Part shown: piece by piece, positions 1-9,465 of the stretch
How positions within the stretch are numbered: position 1 is the stretch's first letter
How the letters are laid out: each line of letters begins with the position of its first letter
Position numbers and translations under genes: made by a program
The notes under the pieces: generated by a model
What the model saw: the letters and a program-made list of their open reading frames with translations, nothing else
Database searches by the model: none
What the model was told of the DNA's origin: nothing
Assembly (NCBI RefSeq): GCF_019970065.1
Contig: NZ_JAHXYH010000003.1
Span: forward strand, 496,001 to 560,000
Reading direction: 5' to 3'
Source: Chryseobacterium sp. OSA05B
GTDB lineage: Bacteria; Bacteroidota; Bacteroidia; Flavobacteriales; Weeksellaceae
Length of the DNA: 64,000 nt

Positions 1-1
1 T

Positions 2-64
2 CAAATCTCGGACAGAGAATGGTATTCAAAAAAAGATTGTGCAGATAATTTTGTAATTTTATAG
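2..64 (+). other. possible 3' end of an upstream gene
   Basis: The first bases read open in two frames: one stops at 48, another (a balanced composition ending ...DNFVIL) stops at 64. Either could be the C-terminus of a gene cut by the window edge. I cannot choose between them or name a family. Confidence 0.2.
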
Positions 65-82
65 CTCACCAAAAACTATGAT

Positions 83-727
83 ATGAGAACCGTGTTCCTC
101 GCCGCCGGACTGGCTTTGATTGTTTCATGTAAAAATGACAAGGACAAAACGACTCTTCAGACGCCGGTTCCCAAAGACACCCTTATCGCAAAAAAGGATT
201 CCGGACAGCTTAAAGCCACAAAGGATCCTATAGAAGAGATTAAAAGTGAATACAGCAGTCTCCGGAAACAGCTTGAATCTAAAAAACTGACATCCAAAGG
301 TTTTACCTACAACTGCAACGACGAAAGATCGGGGAAAGTGACTTACTATTCTGATCAGAAAGAAATCAGAATCATTGAGCATTCCTACGATGAATACAGT
401 CATTTCGGCTCAACGGAACAGTTTTTTATCAAAGATGGAAATATTTTCTTCATTTTCAAAGAAGATACAGGATGGAATTTTGACGGAGGTACCCCGGAAA
501 AACCCATCACAAAAGACGATATCACGGAAAGCCGCATCTATTTCCAAAATAACAAACCTATCAAGTGTCTTGAAAAACAGTATTCCATAAGGTCCAATGC
601 GACTGAGAAACCTTCTCCTGACAAAATTTCAAGTAAGGAAACCCAATGCAATACGAATGAACTGATGAAAACCTACGAGTCTTTGCTGAGAAACGAGGAT
701 AAAAAGGGAGAAATAAAATGTCTGTAA
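83..727 (+). CDS. putative lipoprotein of unknown function
   Basis: 214 aa. The N-terminus is a short hydrophobic stretch ending in a lipobox-like IVSC (Cys16) followed by a charged KNDKDK linker, so it should be an SpII lipoprotein. A Lys/Asp/Thr-rich spacer to about residue 45 leads into a globular domain with no family I recognise. The ATG at 78 runs into a stop after one codon, so the ATG at 83 is the start. It is transcribed toward frr and shares a terminator hairpin with it. Function unknown. Confidence 0.7.
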   Translation: MRTVFLAAGLALIVSCKNDKDKTTLQTPVPKDTLIAKKDSGQLKATKDPIEEIKSEYSSLRKQLESKKLTSKGFTYNCNDERSGKVTYYSDQKEIRIIEHSYDEYSHFGSTEQFFIKDGNIFFIFKEDTGWNFDGGTPEKPITKDDITESRIYFQNNKPIKCLEKQYSIRSNATEKPSPDKISSKETQCNTNELMKTYESLLRNEDKKGEIKCL

Positions 728-730
728 AAC

Positions 731-760
731 AAAAAGAGGTTTCCTGTGAAACCTCTTTTT
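731..760. terminator. bidirectional terminator between lipoprotein gene and frr
   Basis: A 13-bp perfect stem (731-743 with 748-760) with a 4-nt loop CTGT. The arms are A5 on the left and T5 on the right, so it can stop transcripts from both converging genes. Confidence 0.85.
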
Positions 761-778
761 TATATTTAAATCTGAAAA

Positions 779-1333
779 TTATACTTTCATAATTTCAGCC
801 TCTTTCGTCTTAAGGTGCTCATCGCAAAGCTTTACATATTTGTCAGTAAAGCCCTGGATTTCATCTTCCACGCCTTTTACTACATCTTCAGAAACACCTT
901 CCAGTTTTTTAAGCTCTTTCAAACCGTCCTGTCTTGCATTTCTTACTGTTATTTTTGTATTTTCAGCTTCTACTTTAGCCTGTTTCGCCAATTCCCTTCT
1001 TCTCTCCTCTGTTAAAGGCGGAACGTTAAGAATGATATTTTCCCCGTTATTAGAAGGTGCAAAACCAAGGTTTGAATTGATGATCGCTTTTTCAATAGCA
1101 CCGATAGCCGTTCTGTCCCAAGGTTGAATAGAGATGGTCATGGCATCCGGTACAGAAACATTCGCAACCTGGTTAATAGGAGTGGCTGCTCCGTAATATT
1201 CTACCATTACATCCTGAACCATTGACGCAGAAGCACGCCCTGCTCTAATTCTTTGAAACGCATGATCCAAGTGCTTTATAGCGCCATCCATGTCCTGCTT
1301 TACAGATTCTAATATAAGATCTAATTCTTCCAT
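779..1333 (-). CDS. frr: ribosome recycling factor
   Basis: 184 aa, the usual length for RRF, which with EF-G splits post-termination ribosomes. The reading frame is open upstream to 1363, but the family N-terminus corresponds to the ATG at 1331-1333 (MEELDLILES). Recognisable family stretches are RIRAGRAS (about 40-47), the NVSVPDA/ISIQPWD segment (about 77-92), NIILNVPPLTEERRREL (about 114-130) and the long C-terminal helices. It lies 138 bp downstream of pyrH on the same strand, the widely conserved pyrH-frr order; an imperfect hairpin (1414-1445) sits in the gap. Confidence 0.97.
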   Translation of the reverse strand: MEELDLILESVKQDMDGAIKHLDHAFQRIRAGRASASMVQDVMVEYYGAATPINQVANVSVPDAMTISIQPWDRTAIGAIEKAIINSNLGFAPSNNGENIILNVPPLTEERRRELAKQAKVEAENTKITVRNARQDGLKELKKLEGVSEDVVKGVEDEIQGFTDKYVKLCDEHLKTKEAEIMKV

Positions 1334-1471
1334 TATATATTTAAAATTTGATAAGTTACACATTTTTATAAATGATGATTGATAAATAATGGGTAATGAA
1401 TAATAAGCAATGAGTAATCTCTGAATCTTTAAATCTTCAGATTACTACACTTAAAATCTACTACCTGCTCC

Positions 1472-2188
<717 letters not shown>

Positions 2189-2232
2189 TTAATAAGCTTT
2201 ACCGGAGTAATTTTCTCCGAAATTTGATTTTG

Positions 2233-2240
2233 CAAATATA
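2233..2240 (-). promoter_or_regulatory. -7 box for pyrH-frr
   Basis: On the minus strand this reads TATATTTG, a full match to the Bacteroidota -7 consensus TAnnTTTG. No clear -33 TTTG is visible at the usual spacing, so only the -7 element is supported. Confidence 0.5.
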
Positions 2241-2297
2241 ATCATTAAAAATATTGAAAAAAGAAAAATATTTACGTAGAAATAATGTCAGAAATAT

Positions 2298-2327
2298 TTT
2301 GATAAGTACGAAAAAGGATTATTTTTG
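2298..2327 (+). promoter_or_regulatory. promoter of porQ
   Basis: TTTG (2298-2301), an 18-bp spacer, then TATTTTTG (2320-2327): a complete match to the Bacteroidota sigma-70-type promoter (TTTG ... TAnnTTTG). Transcription would begin about 10 bp before the TTG start codon, giving a very short leader. Confidence 0.7.
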
Positions 2328-2345
2328 CATTAATTATAAATTGAA

Positions 2346-3338
2346 TTGAAGAAAATTGTCATTTTTTCATTATTTCTGTCAGGAATTGTTTCTTATGCGC
2401 AAACAGGAACAAATGTTTATACTTTCTTAAACATTCCTGTATCTGCCCGACAGGCTGCCTTAGGTGGCGATGCAATTTCCATCAGAGACCATGATGTTTC
2501 CTTTGCTATTGCAAACCCGTCCCTCTTAAACAGAGATTCAGACAAGCAGCTTTCAGTGAATGCCGCCACTTATCTTGCCGACTCTAAATATGGTACCATT
2601 GGCTATGCCAGAGATTTCGACAACGGGCACATGGCCACTGTGAATGCCAGATATATGACCTACGGAAGTATTCCCAGAACCGACGAAAGCGGTGAGCAAA
2701 ACGGGGATTTCAAAGCTTCTGACGTCGCTATCGGTGCAGGCTATGCATACCAGTTTGAAGAAGACTGGACCATTGGTGGAGGCATCAATTTCATCACTTC
2801 AAAAATTGACAACTATACTTCTTCTGCAGTCTCCGGAACCGCAGGAATCACCTACCATAACAAAAAGAACAAAGAAGTTCTTTCCCTTGTCCTGAGAAAT
2901 TTCGGTTTTCAGCTGAAATCTTTTAACGGAACCAGAGAAAATCTTCCGTTCAGGGTAGATATGGGCTATACCAGAATTCTAAAAGCCATACCGCTTGCCA
3001 TTACCATTACCGCTCATGATCTTCAGCAGTTTGACATTTCGCAGGAATATAACGTAAACGGGCAGGAAGTAGGCTTCGGAAGAAAACTGGCAGACCACTT
3101 TTCGGTGGGAGCAGAACTTTTCCCTGAAAAAGGCTTTAATATAAGGCTCGGATATAATGCGAAAAGAGGAAATGAACTTGCCGTGGCAGATCAGAGAAAC
3201 TTTTCAGGGCTTTCAGGAGGATTCGGAATTAAATTAAGAAGATTCCGTATAGACTACGCTCATATCCGTTACCACAACTCTTCCAATGTGAACCAGATAG
3301 GAGTTTCTATGGACCTTAGCAGCCATGCAGGAGAGTAA
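2346..3338 (+). CDS. porQ: type IX secretion system protein PorQ
   Basis: 330 aa. PorQ belongs to the T9SS machinery and is a predicted outer-membrane beta-barrel protein. Evidence is a Sec signal peptide (MKKIVIFSLFLSGIVSYAQ) followed by the family pattern NVYTFLNIPVSARQAALGG (about residues 23-41), then alternating beta strands. No ATG exists in frame upstream and the signal peptide begins at a TTG codon, so TTG at 2346 is the start. A full-match promoter precedes it. The cargo-like protein at 36519 carries a T9SS C-terminal sorting domain, so the organism uses this pathway. Confidence 0.85.
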   Translation: MKKIVIFSLFLSGIVSYAQTGTNVYTFLNIPVSARQAALGGDAISIRDHDVSFAIANPSLLNRDSDKQLSVNAATYLADSKYGTIGYARDFDNGHMATVNARYMTYGSIPRTDESGEQNGDFKASDVAIGAGYAYQFEEDWTIGGGINFITSKIDNYTSSAVSGTAGITYHNKKNKEVLSLVLRNFGFQLKSFNGTRENLPFRVDMGYTRILKAIPLAITITAHDLQQFDISQEYNVNGQEVGFGRKLADHFSVGAELFPEKGFNIRLGYNAKRGNELAVADQRNFSGLSGGFGIKLRRFRIDYAHIRYHNSSNVNQIGVSMDLSSHAGE

Positions 3339-3421
3339 TTCCAAAAAGAATCTTTAAGAATAATAAAGAATTTTTTTCTGCGTTCTCTTGATTTTTTAAA
3401 AAAATTCTTGAAATTTGCGGT

Positions 3422-4096
3422 ATGAAAAAACCTGTAATAGCTATCGATGGGTACTCGTCTACCGGAAAAAGTTCAATCTCTAAAGTTATTGCCGATAAAC
3501 TGGGTCTTATACATCTGGATACCGGCGCGCTTTACAGGGGAGTTACGTGGTTTGCCCTACAGAACTGTATGCACGGAAGTGACTCCATAAATCTTCAGGA
3601 ACTCTTCTCTTCCTTAGACCAGATCGAACTTGAATTCAGGAACGATGACGGCGAACTGATTCTTTATCTCAACCATATTGATATTTCCAAGCAGATCCGT
3701 ACCAACGAAGTTTCCGACAATGTAAGTATTGTGGCCAAACAGAAGGAAGTAAGAGATTTCCTGCTCCATTCACAACGCTCCCTGGCAGAAAAAGGCGGCA
3801 TTATTATGGACGGACGTGACATAGGGACAGTAGTTCTGCCAAATGCGGACTATAAATTCTTTCTTACTGCCAGTATCGACGAAAGAACCAACAGAAGGTA
3901 TTTTGAATTGGCAGGCTTGGGAATTCAGGCGGACAGAGAGCAGGTAAAACAAAACCTTATAGATCGCGACAAGATCGACAGTGAAAGGGAAATCGCCCCA
4001 TTAAAGCAGGCTGAAGATGCCATCGTTATCGACAATACAGCGCTTACAAAAGAGGAAACCATAGATCTGATTCTATCTCACATTAAAAAGATTTAA
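3422..4096 (+). CDS. cmk: cytidylate kinase
   Basis: 224 aa, standard length. Converts (d)CMP to (d)CDP. P-loop GYSSTGKSS at residues 10-18, then HLDTGALYRG (about 31-40) and GRDIGTVVLPNADYKFFLTA (about 136-155), all typical of Cmk. The ATG at 3422 is the only plausible start; a near-consensus GAAATTTG lies 6 bp before it, so the transcript may be almost leaderless. Confidence 0.97.
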   Translation: MKKPVIAIDGYSSTGKSSISKVIADKLGLIHLDTGALYRGVTWFALQNCMHGSDSINLQELFSSLDQIELEFRNDDGELILYLNHIDISKQIRTNEVSDNVSIVAKQKEVRDFLLHSQRSLAEKGGIIMDGRDIGTVVLPNADYKFFLTASIDERTNRRYFELAGLGIQADREQVKQNLIDRDKIDSEREIAPLKQAEDAIVIDNTALTKEETIDLILSHIKKI

Positions 4097-4192
4097 CAAT
4101 TTTTAATAGGCACCCTACCCCCTTTGGTATACAAATTGTACATTTTGACCCAGTAAAAACTAATATTTATTAACTATTAAAAAAGCTTAAAA

Positions 4193-4543
4193 ATGTCTAA
4201 AAACGGAAAAAATACAGCAGGTATATTGGCAGGACTTCTAGCAGGTGCTGCAGCAGGTGTAATCTTAGGAATGCTTTATGCGCCTGAAGAAGGCAAAGAA
4301 ACAAGAAAAAAAATCAAAGATAAAGCAGGTGACCTAAAGGACCAGGCTAAAAACAAATACGGCGAGGTTTCTGAAAAAGTAAAAGATCAGTATAGCAATA
4401 TCTCTTCTACTTTCAAAGAAACAGCTAACAGTGTAGCCCATACGGTAAAAGACGGATATGATAAATACAAAGATCAGATTGTTTCAAAAACTGCAGATGT
4501 AGTAAAGGATGTAGAAGCAGAACTGAATGATCTTAAAAAATAA
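4193..4543 (+). CDS. YtxH domain protein
   Basis: 116 aa. Residues about 8-30 form one glycine/alanine-rich membrane segment (GILAGLLAGAAAGVILGMLYAP) followed at once by the family signature PEEGKETRKKIKDKAGDL and a long Lys-rich amphipathic helix. YtxH proteins are small general-stress/envelope proteins without a known biochemical activity. It is followed by its own terminator and then by two small envelope-type genes on the same strand. Confidence 0.85.
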   Translation: MSKNGKNTAGILAGLLAGAAAGVILGMLYAPEEGKETRKKIKDKAGDLKDQAKNKYGEVSEKVKDQYSNISSTFKETANSVAHTVKDGYDKYKDQIVSKTADVVKDVEAELNDLKK

Positions 4544-4571
4544 ATAGTTTATTTTTTGAGTAAATTATGGG

Positions 4572-4603
4572 AAGGAACTTTTTGTGTGAAAGTTCCTTTT
4601 TTT
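4572..4603 (+). terminator. terminator after the YtxH gene
   Basis: 10-bp stem AAGGAACTTT/AAAGTTCCTT with a 7-nt loop, ending in a T7 run; 28 bp past the stop codon. Confidence 0.85.
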
Positions 4604-4622
4604 GTAACTTTAAAAAAAAACA

Positions 4623-4931
4623 ATGATAGAGACTATTAAAGAATATGCATCAAAGAGAATAGATCTTCTGAAAATTGAAGCTACTGAAAAATCATCTCTT
4701 TCTGCAGGGCTCATTACCTACTTTGTAGTGCTGCTAGTTGCTTTTACTTTTTTTATTATCCTTTTTAATTTCGGAATTGCATTTCTTATCGGTAAAGCGT
4801 TGGATAATACATCTTACGGATTCCTGATTGTTGCTGGATTCTATGTTATAGTAATGGCATTTATTATTGCTTTTAAAAATAAGCTTGTCAATATGGTCGC
4901 AGATCAGGTTATTAAATTTTTAAATCATTAA
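4623..4931 (+). CDS. holin-like (phage holin superfamily III type) membrane protein
   Basis: 102 aa. An N-terminal amphipathic helix (MIETIKEYASKRIDLLKIEATEK) is followed by two membrane segments (about 28-57 and 67-87). This layout matches small chromosomal proteins annotated as phage holin family; there is no lysis cassette here, so a phage role is unlikely. It ends 3 bp before the next gene, so the two are probably translated together. Confidence 0.7.
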   Translation: MIETIKEYASKRIDLLKIEATEKSSLSAGLITYFVVLLVAFTFFIILFNFGIAFLIGKALDNTSYGFLIVAGFYVIVMAFIIAFKNKLVNMVADQVIKFLNH

Positions 4932-4934
4932 GCT

Positions 4935-5432
4935 ATGGGCAGAAAATACGAAAGCATCGAAGAACTGAGAAGAAAGAAAAAACTGCTCCAGGGTGAAATC
5001 AGTGATCTTGAAAACTTACTCACCTTTAAAAACACAAAAGAGAGCCTGAGTGCATTCACCAATGGCCTTACAGACCAGTATTTACAAGAGAAAGTAGACG
5101 AAGACGGTGATGAAAAAGTAGTTCTGCGAAAAGATGTTATTGCCAGACAGCTGACTTCAGAAGTCAAAGATATGTTCATCAATAAGAATACGGCAGTAGG
5201 CATTGCGAGTACAGCCTTAGGCGGTAATGTGACAGACAGCCTGATCAAGCTGGGCATTACCGCTGTTGTAGGAAACTATGCCAAAAAAAACATGAAAAGC
5301 CCAAACTGGAAGAAAAAACTTCTCGGCGCCGCCATGATCTATCTCGCACCTATTGCCCTGAAATATGTCAGAAAGAAACTGGAAGTCTATCAAAAGAATA
5401 AAAGTGTTTCGAGTCTGGAACAGTTGATATAG
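4935..5432 (+). CDS. conserved hypothetical protein, third gene of the YtxH/holin-like set
   Basis: 165 aa. An N-terminal coiled coil (SIEELRRKKKLLQGEISDLE) leads to a Lys/Asp-rich middle, then two weakly hydrophobic segments (about 92-114 and 128-143) that may associate with membrane, and a basic tail. It starts 3 bp after the holin-like gene. I do not recognise a named family; position suggests a role with its envelope neighbours. Confidence 0.65.
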   Translation: MGRKYESIEELRRKKKLLQGEISDLENLLTFKNTKESLSAFTNGLTDQYLQEKVDEDGDEKVVLRKDVIARQLTSEVKDMFINKNTAVGIASTALGGNVTDSLIKLGITAVVGNYAKKNMKSPNWKKKLLGAAMIYLAPIALKYVRKKLEVYQKNKSVSSLEQLI

Positions 5433-5455
5433 AAATCAATAAGATATCACATTTC

Positions 5456-5529
5456 AGATACCAGATTTCAGATATATAAGTCAGTAATCAATATATCACA
5501 TAATATTTAAAGTCTGAAATCTGATATCT
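5456..5529. repeat. inverted repeat between convergent genes
   Basis: 17-nt arms at 5456-5472 and 5513-5529 pair at 16 of 17 positions around a 40-nt AT-rich loop. The right arm overlaps the stop codon of the methyltransferase gene. It may act as a weak bidirectional terminator; no clear T-tract. Confidence 0.6.
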
Positions 5530-6253
5530 ATTTAGAAAACAACTGCCCCAAAATAATTCCCGCCGCCATAGAAACATTTAAGCTTTCTGTGGACTGAGAT
5601 TTTCCGAATCTTGGAATGGTGATGCATTGGTTAAGGAGCTTCTCTGTTTCCGGCCGCATTCCGTTTCCTTCATTTCCGAGAATAAGATTCAATTTTTTCG
5701 GTTTTTCGAAAGTATAAATATTTTCTCCTTCCATATCGGTTCCGATATTCATATTCTCCGTTTTCGAAAGATATTCAACAAGATCTGTATACATGACATT
5801 TACCCTTATAAAAGAGCCCATCGTGGCCTGAATCACTTTGGGATTATAAACAGCCACTGTATCTTCGCTGCAGATAATCTGTTCTATTCCAAACCAGTCG
5901 GCCAGTCGGATAATGGTTCCCAGATTACCGGGATCCTGAATACCGTCCAGTACCAATTGAACATCCCTATCTTCCATTTTTTCATCTTCAGGCAGATAAC
6001 AGACTGCTACAGAATCTTTAGGCGTTTTAAGGAAGCTGATTTTTTTCAGCTCATTTTCAGTGATCTGAATAATGGGCACATCAGTACGGTCCAGTTTTTG
6101 CGGATCGGTAGAAAATATTTCTTTAACTTTAAAATTAGATTGAGGAAGTTCACAAATGATTTTATTACCTTCAACCAAAAACAAATTGTATTTTTGTCTG
6201 AACTTCTTTTTATCTAAAGACTGTAAAATTTTTATTGTATGAGCTGTAAGCAT
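5528..6253 (-). CDS. TrmH/SpoU-family RNA 2'-O-methyltransferase
   Basis: 241 aa from the ATG at 6251-6253 (the frame extends to a TTG at 6271, less likely). An N-terminal substrate-binding domain (KKFRQKYNLFLVEGNKII) precedes the SPOUT domain with its three motifs: LVLDGIQDPGNLGTIIR, LILGNEGNGM, and TIPRFGKSQSTESLNVSMAAGI near the C-terminus. Such enzymes methylate ribose in rRNA or tRNA using SAM; the exact nucleotide cannot be told from sequence. Its start codon overlaps the start of the divergent tamL by 15 bp. Confidence 0.9.
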   Translation of the reverse strand: MLTAHTIKILQSLDKKKFRQKYNLFLVEGNKIICELPQSNFKVKEIFSTDPQKLDRTDVPIIQITENELKKISFLKTPKDSVAVCYLPEDEKMEDRDVQLVLDGIQDPGNLGTIIRLADWFGIEQIICSEDTVAVYNPKVIQATMGSFIRVNVMYTDLVEYLSKTENMNIGTDMEGENIYTFEKPKKLNLILGNEGNGMRPETEKLLNQCITIPRFGKSQSTESLNVSMAAGIILGQLFSK

Positions 6254-8851
6254 TATAAGAATTCTCCTCAAAAATATTATAAAATTATCTCATTTGCAAC
6301 ATTTGTTGGTCTCCTTTATGCCTGCAGTACAACAAAAAAAGTTCCGGACGGTGAATATCTGCTTACTAAGAACACTTTTGAGTTTGAAGACAAGAAAGAA
6401 TCCATCGATGAAGAACTGAAGGATTATGTTCAGCAGAAGCCCAATAAAAAGCAGCTTCTGTTCGTTCCGCTGACTCTGGGGTTTTATAATATGGCCAATC
6501 CTAAATATGATACGCTACTAAACGAATACATGACGTATCCTGATGAAATGAGAAATCAGAAACTGCGAGATTCACTTTTCCTTAAATACAATATGAAAAG
6601 CAGTGTAGGAAAAACGCTGTTTCTGGACCGTCTGCTTCACAGCTGGGGAACGCCACCGGTGATTCTGGATCAGACCAGAAGTGAAAAAAGTACGGAATCT
6701 ATTGAAAAAAGGCTTGTATACAGAGGTTTTTGGGATGCTGACGTGCACGTTAAACATTCTATTGATTCAGCGTCAAAAAAAGCAGCCGTTAATTATTTCG
6801 TCAAACATAATGATCCTACCTTTATCAAGGATTACTACTATAATATTACCGATCCTACCGTAAAAGGTCTTTACTGGCAAAAACTGGATAAGAGTCTGGT
6901 AAGATCCGGACAGAGACTTGATCAGACCGTCCTTGAGAAAGAAGTAACAAGAATTACTGATCTGATGCGTGAAAACGGATATTACAGATTTAACAGTTCC
7001 AATGAAGAGGTTTATTTCGTGGCAGATTCTCTGAAAAGCAGAAAACAGGTTCCTCTTACGCTGGAGATTCATAAAGATTCTGCAGATCATCCTTATAAAG
7101 TGGCCACCATAGGCAATATAGATGTTGCCATTGTGAATGAGGCGAGTGATTTTCCCAAACATACCATTAAGGACAGTTTAAGAAGAATCAGGTTCCATAA
7201 GATGGACAACAGCTATAAAACGTCTTCCCTTTGGAGAGCAGTGATCGTGGACAGCAAGAAAGTCTACGACCAGAAAAATCTTGACCTTACGAAAAGAAAT
7301 TTCATTGCGATGAACAACTTCAGTATTCTGAAGGCCAGAGATTCTTTAAGAAGAGGCGGAGGAACTTCTCCTAATGACAGTATTGTAGACGTTCTTTATT
7401 TATTGAAACCCCTTCCGAAATATGAACTCAAAGTGGGAACGGATATCAACTACTCTCAGCTTTTAAATCTTGGGATATCTCCTTCTGTGGATCTTACAAC
7501 CAGAAATGTTTTCAAAGGAGCAGAAAACCTTTCGACCAGCATTTCCGGGACATTCGGTTCCATAAGAAGTACGAAAAACATTGATAAAAAAGAGCTCGCT
7601 TACGAAATTTCAGCGCAGGCTTCCCTTAATTTCCCGAGACTTCTTCTTCCGTTCGATTATTATAAGCTTCTTCCGAAAAGATATACACCTACTTCTTCTA
7701 TTCTTTTGGGAGCATCGGTACAGAATAATATCGGTTTAGGAAGGGTGAACTTTAATACGGGACTGAATTATCAGGCCAATGTCAATGATCAGGTATCACA
7801 CAGATTGACCCTTTTCAATACCCAGATCAGTCTTACAAAAAACAAAGATGCCTATTACGATTATTTTGCCAATGATGAAATTATAAGAAAAGATGTATTC
7901 AGAAGCTACTTTGACACTCAGCCATCATCACAACTTGAAGACCAGTATAATTCCGGTCAGTTAACCATCGATTATATTTCGAGACAAATCATTAATGATA
8001 CCAGTTATCCGGGGACACTTGATCAGAAAGGACTGGACCTTCTGACCGCATTCAAGGGAACTGTTGTAAATAAAGACAGACAGACACAGGATATCATCAT
8101 TTCTTCTATGATCTATAATTTCGTATATAGTGAGATTGGTAAGAAAGATTATCCGAACGCCTTTTATTTTAACGGAAAAGTAGAACTTGCCGGAAATATC
8201 TTAAGCATATTCAACCAAAAAAGAGATGCAGGAGGTGTTGTGGCAAGTCCTCAGAGAACAATCTTCGGAATTCCTTATGCTCAGTTTGTAAAATTTGATA
8301 TCGATACCAGAAAATACTTTAAATTCAATGGGAACCAGACGCTGGTTTTACGTCAGTTTGTGGGTGTGGGTGTTCCTTATGGGAATTCTAAGGACATGCC
8401 TGTTATCAAGTCTTATTTCAACGGTGGATCCAATGACATCAGAGCGTGGGTTGCATTTGGAGGACTGGGCCCATCAGACTCTCAGGTTGACGAAAGAGTG
8501 CGTACCTACATGACCAATAACCTAAAACTAACAACGAATATTGAATACAGGGTTCCGTTTAATGAAATGTATGAAGGTGCTGTATTTACCGATATAGGAA
8601 ACACCTGGAGCATTAGAAAACCCGGCGGGGATAATAGTTATGGAGATGAGTTTAAATTCAATAAATTCTTAGGACAGATGGGAATAGGAAGTGGATTTGG
8701 ATTAAGGGTAAATGTGGCTTATATCACACTCAGAGTTGATCTTGCCTACAAAATCTATGATCCGAATAAACCTGAAGGAGAACGATGGAGATTTAATAAT
8801 TTCCAACCCTTCAAACCTACCCTGAATATCGCATTCGGATACCCTTTCTAA
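6239..8851 (+). CDS. tamL: TamL-type BamA/TamA-family outer-membrane lipoprotein
   Basis: 870 aa. Outer-membrane protein of the Omp85 superfamily. A hydrophobic stretch ends in a lipobox (LLYAC, Cys29), then POTRA-like domains fill about residues 40-390 and a 16-strand-type barrel the rest, ending in ...IAFGYPF with the C-terminal Phe expected for a barrel. A lipid-anchored TamA homologue is the Bacteroidota form called TamL, thought to work with TamB in envelope assembly; no tamB is in the window. Start at 6239 overlaps the divergent methyltransferase start; a later start would damage the signal sequence. Confidence 0.85.
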   Translation: MSCKHYKNSPQKYYKIISFATFVGLLYACSTTKKVPDGEYLLTKNTFEFEDKKESIDEELKDYVQQKPNKKQLLFVPLTLGFYNMANPKYDTLLNEYMTYPDEMRNQKLRDSLFLKYNMKSSVGKTLFLDRLLHSWGTPPVILDQTRSEKSTESIEKRLVYRGFWDADVHVKHSIDSASKKAAVNYFVKHNDPTFIKDYYYNITDPTVKGLYWQKLDKSLVRSGQRLDQTVLEKEVTRITDLMRENGYYRFNSSNEEVYFVADSLKSRKQVPLTLEIHKDSADHPYKVATIGNIDVAIVNEASDFPKHTIKDSLRRIRFHKMDNSYKTSSLWRAVIVDSKKVYDQKNLDLTKRNFIAMNNFSILKARDSLRRGGGTSPNDSIVDVLYLLKPLPKYELKVGTDINYSQLLNLGISPSVDLTTRNVFKGAENLSTSISGTFGSIRSTKNIDKKELAYEISAQASLNFPRLLLPFDYYKLLPKRYTPTSSILLGASVQNNIGLGRVNFNTGLNYQANVNDQVSHRLTLFNTQISLTKNKDAYYDYFANDEIIRKDVFRSYFDTQPSSQLEDQYNSGQLTIDYISRQIINDTSYPGTLDQKGLDLLTAFKGTVVNKDRQTQDIIISSMIYNFVYSEIGKKDYPNAFYFNGKVELAGNILSIFNQKRDAGGVVASPQRTIFGIPYAQFVKFDIDTRKYFKFNGNQTLVLRQFVGVGVPYGNSKDMPVIKSYFNGGSNDIRAWVAFGGLGPSDSQVDERVRTYMTNNLKLTTNIEYRVPFNEMYEGAVFTDIGNTWSIRKPGGDNSYGDEFKFNKFLGQMGIGSGFGLRVNVAYITLRVDLAYKIYDPNKPEGERWRFNNFQPFKPTLNIAFGYPF

Positions 8852-9465
8852 TCCGGAGAAATTCCCAATATGAAATAGACTACAGCAATCACTCTGGCGA
8901 GGATCTCACGGAACTGATTTCTGTAGTAGCTTTCAGGCTTGGAAACATCCTGAGCATCAAATCCCAGTGCATTCATATTATTATTCCTTGCAAAAAATAA
9001 GGCCCGAAGATTATGAAATCCCTGTGATACAATGATCACGTCTTTCTTTTTATAGACGTCTTTACAGCGCAGAATGCTTTTATAGGTATTAAATCCTTTC
9101 GGATCTTCGACAATAATATCTCCCGGAACCCCTTCCTGATTGACCAGATAGTTCTTCATGGCAGCCGGCTCATTATACCCTTTACTTTTTTCGCCGCTTA
9201 CAATGATCTTTTTGATTTTTCCATGATGATATAAAAGTGCGGCAGCATCCATTCTTTTTGTAAAATACGGATTGGAAAGACCGGATCTCATCTTGGGAGA
9301 AGTTCCCAGCACCAAAGCGATTTCACGAGGCGGAATTTTTGAGATTTTGGTATAGGTACGGCCATTGGTAAGCCCGAAAACCCAGGCATTACACAGACAT
9401 ATCACCAGAATTCCTATTTCTACTGATATAAAACTTAAGTTAAATATGTTCCTGATAACTCTCAA
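8848..9465 (-). CDS. SanA/YdcF-family (DUF218) inner-membrane protein
   Basis: 205 aa. One N-terminal membrane helix (about 9-30), then the DUF218 fold: ALVLGTSPKMRSGLSNPYFTKRMDAA (about 51-76), IIVSGEKS, GFNTYKSILRCKD and VIIVSQGFHNLRALFFAR. This pattern is that of E. coli SanA, linked to envelope barrier function. Stop overlaps the end of tamL by 4 bp (convergent) and its start overlaps the stop of the upstream reductase gene by 4 bp, so it is translated from the reductase transcript. Confidence 0.85.
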   Translation of the reverse strand: MRVIRNIFNLSFISVEIGILVICLCNAWVFGLTNGRTYTKISKIPPREIALVLGTSPKMRSGLSNPYFTKRMDAAALLYHHGKIKKIIVSGEKSKGYNEPAAMKNYLVNQEGVPGDIIVEDPKGFNTYKSILRCKDVYKKKDVIIVSQGFHNLRALFFARNNNMNALGFDAQDVSKPESYYRNQFREILARVIAVVYFILGISPD

